Shown here: positions 56,986-64,000 of the stretch, one piece after another | How the letters are laid out: every line of letters starts with the position of its first letter | Position numbering within the stretch: the first letter of the stretch is position 1 | From: Oopsacas minuta | Taxonomy: Eukaryota; Porifera; Hexactinellida; Lyssacinosida; Leucopsacidae | NCBI GenBank assembly: GCA_024704765.1 | Contig: JAKMXF010000015.1 | Location: 1 to 64,000 of the forward strand | Direction of reading: 5' to 3' | DNA: 64,000 nt | The notes under the pieces: model-generated | Seen by the model: the letters and a program-made list of their open reading frames with translations, nothing else | The model's database searches: none | What the model was told of the DNA's origin: nothing | Translations under genes and position numbers: made by a program

Positions 56986-58484
56986 ATGATAGATTCATTT
57001 TCAGACAGATTCGGCACTATTTTCTAAGAAAAATTTTAGGTTGAACTTGGTAAAAGTTCACTTTCACGAAATGTAGGATTGCTAAGGGATGGTTCTAACT
57101 TATCAGGATTTTTGCCCTAGGAGATATCTCAATATTATAAAAAGTTCGGTGGTTCCTATCACTTCACTCTGAGTTACCTCTCCATATTTGGTGAGGTAAT
57201 CTTAATTATCGTGATTCCTCAGAATATATTCATATTTTCTTGTACTAAGACGCTTAGAATTTTCCGTCCCATGTGTAACTGAAAGTATTAATCAAATTTG
57301 TAAGGACTGTCGACTCTCCAATTCGAGCCATCAAACTAGGGGCATTGCTATCTCTAAAATTATTCAGTATTTTCTTAATAAATGTATACTGTTGGATAGG
57401 AAGTTGTATATGAGGAATCTATTGCACATAGCGACATATTTCGAAAATTTCTTGTATTTGAATTTTACGGTTATCACATCTTTTCATACGTATATCCATT
57501 GACGTATCTGGGAGAGGGCGAGGGGGATAAATATATCCCTATCGTATCAAAATGGTACACTTTCGGCCGACTAAATGTATTAGTAGGTATTAAACAATAC
57601 ACACAATACATAACATTTTCAGGACGAAATGAAGTCACCAGATTGCTTTTAGAGAATTTTATCACCAAAAATTCCCTGTTTGGAAGTTCTGTAGAGTCTA
57701 TTATTATTGCATATCCGATTACAAAATTTTACCATGTGATTTCAGGTTGTTTCATTCAAAATATCAAAAGTTTGTTATGATAAAGTTCGCGCGTTTCAGA
57801 GTTACAGTAGTGACCATGGATGACATATTGTGCCAATGTTCACCAATAATTGACTCCATTCAACGTTATGGTCAAATCATCTTGCACACATAAAGTATAT
57901 CCCCAACTTCCCATACCCTGATAATACTTTATATCTCCAAACTATCTCACTATTCTATCGTGGAACTTACGATTTAGTATTAGTATTCTATGAAAAGACC
58001 AAGGATTCTCTAGTCAGTATAGGCCCAAAAGTCTTGAGAGTTGAGAACCATGCTAATGACTACGCAAAGTTTTCAGTTTTGATAATTATCAAAAGCAATC
58101 ATGTAATACGCATATAAAGCAAAAAACTACATATCAGTATCTGATAATTATACAGAATAGTCTTGCATCGATGTTCATCTCTCATGCACCAGTAGATGTA
58201 TTTCACTCAGCAAATCATTGCATTAACTATCTCAGTGAAATATTAGAAAGTATGAAACATATTTCCCTACTATCAGCATACAAGAAATTACTAATTGATT
58301 ACAAGGTGTCTCCTTGTGAATTCTACTCGTGCTCAGAGTCAGCTATATTAGTTTTTTACAAGTAAACTAACACTATACTCATTGTATATACGTATATACC
58401 GAATAAGCTATAAAATCTATGTTCTTAATTGGTAGCTAAAGATTTTGTATAATTGAATAGTTAGATACATTTTGAAATAAGAGG
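56986..58484. other. Spacer upstream of the LRR-EGF receptor
   Basis: No recognised gene; see the low-confidence small ORF at 58171. Confidence 0.4.
58171..58365 (+). CDS. Possible small protein, 64 residues
   Basis: Short ORF starting MFISHAPVDVFHSANHCINY and ending in LVFYK. Amphipathic, no domain recognised, no clear TATA. It ends 162 bp before the LRR-EGF gene ATG. It could be a real short gene or chance; I favour chance only slightly less. Confidence 0.25.
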   Translation: MFISHAPVDVFHSANHCINYLSEILESMKHISLLSAYKKLLIDYKVSPCEFYSCSESAILVFYK

Positions 58485-58490
58485 TATATA
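58485..58490 (+). promoter_or_regulatory. TATA-like box of the LRR-EGF receptor
   Basis: TATATA (in GGTATATACATAG) 43 bp before the ATG. Motif and spacing only. Confidence 0.35.
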
Positions 58491-58527
58491 CATAGTCACA
58501 AATAATTATTTCTTACTTGTATTCGCC

Positions 58528-61047
58528 ATGAAGAAGATTAGCACAGGAGTGTTATTAGTTTTGCTGATATTATACTGGTATGGTCGTTTTGAAGTTGATT
58601 CTGTCGATTGCAGTAATGAAGCCGGATACTGTACCTATCATATTTATAATTATAATATCTTTAGAATCAAATGTTATATAAATAACGATGAAATGCAATT
58701 GATTAAGCTTTTGTTAAAGAATTGCAGCAGTATTGATGCAGAATATACAAATTTGTATGTGTATAAAAACTATGAATCCATAACGTATGGGAATCTAATC
58801 ATTGATCTCGAATTGGCATCAAATATAAATGCTTTATACATCTACAATATCAGAGATAAAGATCAATTCCGTTTAACTACATCAAGTCAAAATGGTGGCT
58901 TAACCAGACTGGAGTGTCATTATACTGTTCAACTAGAGTCGAGTGACTTTTTCGATTACTTCACAGGTCTCCGTCGTATAGAGACGTTCGAAACGAGTTT
59001 GATGATATCAGTAGAGGTACCGTCTTTCACAAATCTACAATCCCTTTACTTCCTTAAAGCTAGGTTAGTAGGTCTAGGTTTAGTAACACATACATTTGAT
59101 AACAAAATCATTAGCGGCTTATCAAACTTGAGGGTTGTAGACTTAAGTTACTCTTATTTCAATAGCATAACTGAGCGAGCATTTGATAACGTGACTAAAT
59201 TAACATTTTTGAGTTTTCACTTCAATAAAATATCCATTGTGGCTGAAGGAGCATTTAGTCAACTGACAAGGCTTAGATCTCTTACCTTATCGTATAATGG
59301 AATAAAAACAGTATCAAAGAACATTTTCAATGCTTCAACCGGTTTGACATTTTTAAAGTTAGGCGGAAATCCTGGTTTTCCTATCCAATCACTCTTAAAC
59401 ACAAGATCTCTCGTGTCTCTACACTTACAGAATAATAAATATCGAACCCTCGATCCATACATATTCCAATTAATGAAGTCCTTGACTATTCTAAGTATTA
59501 AAGATCCATTCATTTGTGACTGTAAGCTAAGGTGGATGTCAGTTGTTAGCCAATATAGAATATCTATCAATATTGATGCATTGTGCACAGAACCTATCGA
59601 ATTCTTACAAAAGTCAATAACCGATCCAAAGCTGTACACAAATTGCACTCAAACAGAATCATACCAATGCTTTGATAAGTCAATTACTTGTCCAAGTAGT
59701 CAAATATGCCTCAACTCAGAGGATAGTTATTTTTGCAGTTGTCCCATTGGTTATTCACAGCTCAGTTCTGGTGTGTGTTTAGATGAGGACGAATGTGCTC
59801 AGGGAACTGATTGTCAACATTATTGTGTGAATACAGAAGGTTCATACTATTGTGCATGTGAAGAAGGATACAGGCTGACTAGTAATGGATATAATTGTGA
59901 TGACATAAATGAGTGTCAAGAATGGATTGATGGTTGTGAATTCGGCTGTGGAAATATCATAGGTTCATATCAGTGTTATTGTGAGGTGGGACACCAGTTA
60001 CATAACAAAACTCATTGTGAAAGTGAGATACGATGCGACATATTAGATATCGGTGGATACCAAGATAATATTTTCACTTGTCAAGAGGGATTTAACCTCA
60101 CAATCACTAATCTCACCTGTCTAGATATCACAGCGGCAACATCAACAACACTAGCAACTACAACAACTGCAACAAATATGGACATAAATACAGGAACTGC
60201 GACAACAACTAACTGTCCCAATGGCTATTCACTACATAGTTCAAATCAATGCATAGATATAGATGAATGTGCTCAAGAAACAAATTGTCAATATTCGTGT
60301 GAAAATACAGATGGTTCATACTATTGTGCATGTACAGAAGGTTATGAGATAGCGACAAATGGATATGATTGTATTGACGTGAATGAATGTCAGGAAGGGA
60401 ATGGCAGATGTGAATATGGCTGCAGAAACACTATAGGTTCATATCAGTGTTATTGTGAAGATGGACACTTATTGTATAACAAAACCCAATGTGAGGAAGG
60501 AATAACGTGCGAATTGGTTGAAAACAGTTGCATTAATGACATGGAAAATACTTATAAGTGTAAAGGGGGGTTTGACATTTTTCTCTTCAATTTTTCTTGT
60601 TCAAACGGAAATTCACAAGTGAAAATTCCACCAAATGAGACAACACTTCAACCTAGAGAATCTACAACTCCATTGAAATCGAGCACTCTGTCAACATTCA
60701 AAAACTCTGGATGGACCATACCAACAATAGTTTTAGTGTTTATTTCTTTAGCCTTAAACTTCTTTCTAATATTCGTGATAATTACCTTATCTATTTACCT
60801 CATAAGAAGGATACACATAGTGCAATATTCCCGAAAAAGTGAAGGCACAAAAGAACAAATTCAGCAAAATTTCTATAACGATGAATCGCTGTATTCTCCA
60901 ATTGTCAAATTGGAAAATACAGATAATTTGGAAGAATCTCCAGCTTCTGAAACTGAGTCAAAGCTGAAGAAAATTTCTAACTACATGGTATCTCAATCTT
61001 ATCCTGGAAGAATGCAAGACGAAACTTCAGGATACATGAGCATGTAA
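58528..61047 (+). CDS. LRR-EGF single-pass receptor, 839 residues
   Basis: Intact single-exon gene. Residues about 1-25 signal peptide (ISTGVLLVLLILYWY). Residues about 90-330 leucine-rich repeats (LSNLRVVDLSYSYFNSITER, LTRLRSLTLSYNGIKTVSKN) capped by an LRRCT (FICDCKLRWM). Residues about 380-500 and 560-690 are EGF-like domains, including calcium-binding types (DECAQGTDCQHYCVNTEGSY; DINECQEWIDGCE), in two duplicated blocks split by a Thr-rich, likely glycosylated linker. A transmembrane helix lies at about 730-760 (IVLVFISLALNFFLIFVIIT), followed by a 78-residue tail with tyrosine motifs YSPI and a C-terminal YMSM (a YxxM type that binds PI3K SH2 domains). Likely cell-surface recognition or adhesion protein; ligand unknown. 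Confidence 0.88.
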   Translation: MKKISTGVLLVLLILYWYGRFEVDSVDCSNEAGYCTYHIYNYNIFRIKCYINNDEMQLIKLLLKNCSSIDAEYTNLYVYKNYESITYGNLIIDLELASNINALYIYNIRDKDQFRLTTSSQNGGLTRLECHYTVQLESSDFFDYFTGLRRIETFETSLMISVEVPSFTNLQSLYFLKARLVGLGLVTHTFDNKIISGLSNLRVVDLSYSYFNSITERAFDNVTKLTFLSFHFNKISIVAEGAFSQLTRLRSLTLSYNGIKTVSKNIFNASTGLTFLKLGGNPGFPIQSLLNTRSLVSLHLQNNKYRTLDPYIFQLMKSLTILSIKDPFICDCKLRWMSVVSQYRISINIDALCTEPIEFLQKSITDPKLYTNCTQTESYQCFDKSITCPSSQICLNSEDSYFCSCPIGYSQLSSGVCLDEDECAQGTDCQHYCVNTEGSYYCACEEGYRLTSNGYNCDDINECQEWIDGCEFGCGNIIGSYQCYCEVGHQLHNKTHCESEIRCDILDIGGYQDNIFTCQEGFNLTITNLTCLDITAATSTTLATTTTATNMDINTGTATTTNCPNGYSLHSSNQCIDIDECAQETNCQYSCENTDGSYYCACTEGYEIATNGYDCIDVNECQEGNGRCEYGCRNTIGSYQCYCEDGHLLYNKTQCEEGITCELVENSCINDMENTYKCKGGFDIFLFNFSCSNGNSQVKIPPNETTLQPRESTTPLKSSTLSTFKNSGWTIPTIVLVFISLALNFFLIFVIITLSIYLIRRIHIVQYSRKSEGTKEQIQQNFYNDESLYSPIVKLENTDNLEESPASETESKLKKISNYMVSQSYPGRMQDETSGYMSM

Positions 61048-61808
61048 TAACCTTCATAAGCTTATCAGTGAATTTACTACAGATCAAACTATATTAGGGT
61101 TTGACTATAGGTTTGCCCTTTAGTGTGTAATAATCAGATCTTGCTTGTAATGTTACTTTAATAGTATATTGTATGTTATAGGCCAGTGGTTCTTAACCAT
61201 TTTTTCAATATTTCCCTTTGTATTAAACAATTATGAAATTTCCTTGCTAATCGTATAAAATACCAGTGGTGAAAAGTATTATATTACTATAGATAATCCG
61301 CTAACCGAGAACAAGGAAATATTTTCATGATTGCATCGAATTGCATACAAATGAACCTCGCTAATCGGTGAATCCCAGATAATTAAAGGAGTGGGACTTG
61401 GAGTGCGCTCCATTTATGATTCACGAACTCAAGGCGTCCGTCTACAATTTGTAGGAGCGGAGCATCGCAATTGTAGACTTTTCTCAAGGTATTACATACT
61501 TTCCACTTCTACCATCCGTATGCATAATACTACTTGCTACATGCTGGAAATTTTACAATTTTAATCATTTGGAAAGTATAGAATCATAGAATAGTAGACA
61601 TATTTCAAAAACTGTAAGTGTGGGTTAGGACAAAGTGAGGGAGCTAATTTCTTGTGTTTTACATGTTAGTATACATTAATAGTAGAAATAATGGAGGACT
61701 TAATTCAAGCATCGGTCCCCCTTGGCTACGGGCTTGATCAGGCAATATTAAATAATACACAAAGTGATTTGCTCCCACTACTCTTTATAGTTCTTCCGTG
61801 CCCTACCT

Positions 61809-62169
61809 CATACCTGCCAACATTTATCACATAAATCCCCAAATTTCCCCTGGACTTCAGAAAATTTTCTATTCAATTCCTCTCAACATATACTCATCTA
61901 TTACCTGACATATTTCGTATGTGAACTATTTTTCTCTCAATTTAATCAACGAAAAATACTTGTGTATATCATCCAACTATTTAATACTTTGAAATTGCTT
62001 GTCCACCAGTGAATCCCTGGACTCTTATAATTATGGTATTCTACCAAATGCGAAGTAGAACTGATTATATAATGAATAATTGTTATTTTATGATCCTGAA
62101 TTACAGTATCCTTGCTCCAAGTAAATCTCTGGCCATTTTGACCCAATCCCTGAACGGTTGGCAGGTATG
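61809..62169. repeat. Inverted-repeat element, CATACTTGCCAAC family
   Basis: Left CATACCTGCCAACATTT, right ACGGTTGGCAGGTATG. Internal TCCCTGGACT and TCTCTGGCC motifs are shared with the copies at 22226 and 62234. The ORFs it contains are chance. Confidence 0.65.
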
Positions 62170-62233
62170 CTACCTAATTGTCTTCCAAATCTGTGGGCAA
62201 GTACAGAGGTCACTCGGTTAACCACGCGTAGTA

Positions 62234-62403
62234 CATACTTGCCAACCATCCAGGGATTTGATCTATGATCCAGTAAACAAATTGCTAGATCCAGGGAAAT
62301 TTTAGGATATTCCAGCATTTTATCATAAAAGAGGGAAAATCGTATTATTTGAATAGAAAATTGGAAACCCAGGAAACAGAGTTACATGAGGTTGGTAAGT
62401 ATG
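62234..62403. repeat. Inverted-repeat element, CATACTTGCCAAC family, second copy
   Basis: Left CATACTTGCCAACCATCC, right GAGGTTGGTAAGTATG, 170 bp, lying 64 bp from the previous copy. Shares ATCCAGGGATTTGA and GAGGGAAAA with the 22226 copy in reverse order. Confidence 0.7.
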
Positions 62404-62778
62404 GTAAAACCATCACTGTATTAAAATTCTATGGTACTCGAATACTCGTGGATGATTAACAATGAGAATTATAACGTGGAGAAAAAAGCACAAACTACTA
62501 ACCAGTCAAAACTTATAAATTCGGAACTACGTGTCCCGTTCAGGGATTTACTAGCTACGGTTTTTACCTGGTACTTGCGACCTTTAGTGCAGCTCCTATT
62601 GGGAGATGCACCTGTGGCCATAGACGATGGACGACGTCCGTACGTCAGTCTGCGCTGCATGGCGAAATCTAGCAGTCCGATTAACATGCAAATTGGCATA
62701 CATATAGATTTGGAGTCGGAGAATTGCACCTGGGGTTTGAATTTTTTAAAGTGAATATTTCACACCTTTTTGGTGATT

Positions 62779-63038
62779 AATATTGTAGTATCTGAGGTAA
62801 TACAATGTTTCTTGGATAACCAGAGCGTATTAAGAAGGAATTAATCAGGCTACTTAGTGTGATTATGAGAGTTAAAATTATTTCTCCTCCCAATAGAGAG
62901 TACAGTACATGGATTGGAGGATCTATTCTACCTTCTATGAATGATTTCCATAACATATGTATATCTAGAGCTGAATATGATGAATACGGAGCTTGTGTTG
63001 GTATAGAAATTTATCCTTTGATATTTGATATTTGTTAA
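62779..63038 (+). pseudogene. Actin C-terminal pseudogene fragment
   Basis: Reads NIVVS, then after a one-base loss GNTMFLG, a stop, PERIKKELIRLLSVIMRVKI and ISPPNREYSTWIGGSIL, EYDEYGACV, then TAA. This matches actin subdomain 1/3 ([43 protein letters not shown]). About 85 residues are covered. The frame loss, the TAA at about 62818 and the changed tail (no KCF end) mark it as dead. No other actin part lies nearby, so it is an isolated remnant, processed or otherwise. Confidence 0.8.
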
Positions 63039-63447
63039 ATAAACTCTTAGAGTATAAATAGATCAAATTTTCAGTAGAGATATTACTCATAAGAATTTTC
63101 TAACTAGCAACCGCATGATTCACTTTTTGCTATATAGGTTGCTATAGGATTCATCCCCACTTGAGCGAATCCCATCTATGCTAATACAGATCACAATCTG
63201 TAAAGTTACAAGGCATTACTCGAATCATAGGCGCAAAGTTATGGTACCTGGGGGTGTGGATCCCCCAGGTTTGGACGCGGGGATTTATGTGAAATTTATA
63301 CTAGAGGTAGCAGCAATGAATTTATCCTTACTAATAGACTTTTCACCCACTAGACTAATTGTAGTATAACTTGTACCGAATTGCCCGTATCCCGTTTAGT
63401 ATTGTATTAGTTACTTATTATTCTATTCCTCTAATATTTAGAGTCCA

Positions 63448-63960
63448 ATGTCTGATATTGCCTGTTTATCAAAAGGAAGTTATGTTACATTTAGAAATGA
63501 ATTGAGTGGTATAATAGAAGATGGTGCTTGGATAGCGGGAGCTCTATTCGACCTAAAACCTTTTGTGTCAATTGAAGATTATTATACCAAACTATGCGAT
63601 TTTCTAAGTCAACTGTCTGTAATTGCGCAAGTTGGAATAATACGATGTTATCCTCAGTTAATTAGCACAGATAAAACTACACTATCTAAAGAGTCGACAG
63701 ATGAACATGAAATGCGTTTCAAAAATATTTCCACTTCCAGTACACTAACTATACGCGAACTGAATAGTCAGTATATTGAGAAATTTCAGTTCCCTTTCAT
63801 CAGTTGTGTAAAGGAAAATTCAGTTGAGAATATTCTAGAACTGATGCATGCTAGAATTGGTAATACTTATCAGGAAGAAGTGAAGATGAATATGCAACAA
63901 ATTCAAAGAATTGCGTGGTATCGCTTGGTAGATAAATTCAAATTGGAAGCGAAATTGTAA
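63448..63960 (+). CDS. URAD: OHCU decarboxylase (URAD) homologue, catalytic His replaced by Tyr
   Basis: 170 residues, the normal length of 2-oxo-4-hydroxy-4-carboxy-5-ureidoimidazoline decarboxylase, which acts in uric acid breakdown to allantoin, often in peroxisomes. Family signatures: DGAWIAGALFDLKPF, GIIRCYPQL, ELNSQYIEKFQFPFI and the C-terminal IQRIAWYRL with the expected Arg. The family sequence HPxL reads YPQL here (Tyr68, codon TAT at 63649-63651), so the essential His is absent, one C-to-T change away. Glu86 (in STDEHE) corresponds to the catalytic Glu; the following Gln is His. The ORF is otherwise intact with no intron. No PTS1 tripeptide (ends EAKL, loosely AKL-like). It may be an inactive or altered enzyme. 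Confidence 0.8.
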   Translation: MSDIACLSKGSYVTFRNELSGIIEDGAWIAGALFDLKPFVSIEDYYTKLCDFLSQLSVIAQVGIIRCYPQLISTDKTTLSKESTDEHEMRFKNISTSSTLTIRELNSQYIEKFQFPFISCVKENSVENILELMHARIGNTYQEEVKMNMQQIQRIAWYRLVDKFKLEAKL

Positions 63961-64000
63961 TATAATGATAAATAACTATACATGTTTACATATTATGAAT

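Larger units (their letters stand above)
61048..62778. other. Spacer with inverted-repeat elements
   Basis: No gene supported. A lone hAT-type end (CAGTGGTTCTTAACC) is at 61184. Elements at 61809 and 62234 follow. 62520-62720 is GC-richer than its surroundings, but no feature was recognised in it; the ORFs there overlap on both strands. Confidence 0.45.

Noticed and set aside
62431-62754. 107-codon ORF with an 86-codon ORF antisense to it
   Set aside because: Both strands are open because the segment is GC-richer; neither product shows a domain.

Overview
The window looks like nuclear DNA of an early-branching marine animal, and a sponge is my best guess. The evidence is an intact animal-type ribosomal protein eL43/RPL37A, spliced genes with GT-AG introns, animal receptor architectures (LRR+EGF, a fibronectin III receptor built from phase 1-1 exons, TRAF-like and NHL proteins), an SLC2-type transporter, an actin relic and very AT-rich spacer DNA. 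Glass sponge (Hexactinellida) is plausible but rests on general resemblance only. No tRNA, rRNA or CRISPR was seen.

Layout. 0-6 kb: a decayed stretch, then two tandem TRAF-like genes on the minus strand. 7.1-8.2 kb: a dead paralogue of the multi-pass membrane gene at 24.7-25.8 kb. 9.7-15.7 kb: a partial duplicate, promoter and two-exon gene for a protein of about 1010 residues with the ferritin-like domain of bacterial VioB/RebD (iminophenylpyruvate dimer synthase family); its intron is full of repeats. 15.7-24.6 kb: gene-poor, with MITEs and 140-bp tandem repeats. 26.2-28.2 kb: a complete but mutated Tigger/pogo element. 30.3 kb: RPL37A. 31.5-32.7 kb: an intact coiled-coil/NHL gene. 33.2-42.0 kb (minus): a 13-exon single-pass receptor with seven FN3 exons and an RPTP-like juxtamembrane region but no phosphatase; three adjacent FN3 exons are disabled. 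43.1-44.4 kb: a young DD37D mariner with one frameshift. 47.1-48.6 kb: an SLC2-like sugar transporter with one +1 shift. 50.8 kb: a LINE reverse transcriptase scrap. 52.6-53.8 kb: an inverted, broken copy of the NHL gene, with a hAT element (54.0-56.3 kb, perfect 8-bp target duplication) in its 5' flank. 58.5-61.0 kb: an LRR-EGF receptor. 62.8-63.0 kb: an actin fragment. 63.4-64.0 kb: a full-length OHCU decarboxylase (URAD) homologue whose catalytic His is Tyr.

How it fits together. This is a housekeeping gene and several receptor or adaptor-type genes embedded in DNA-transposon-rich spacer, with much local duplication and decay. The genes do not form an obvious pathway. The LRR-EGF and FN3 receptors both have tyrosine motifs in short tails, and TRAF-like adaptors lie in the same window, but any link is inference. 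Many genes have a TATA-like box about 36-48 bp upstream of the ATG, which suggests short 5' leaders. The most unusual items are the VioB/RebD-like gene, the block of disabled in-frame-skippable FN3 exons, the His-to-Tyr URAD, and several +1 shifts that fall at GGG triplets.
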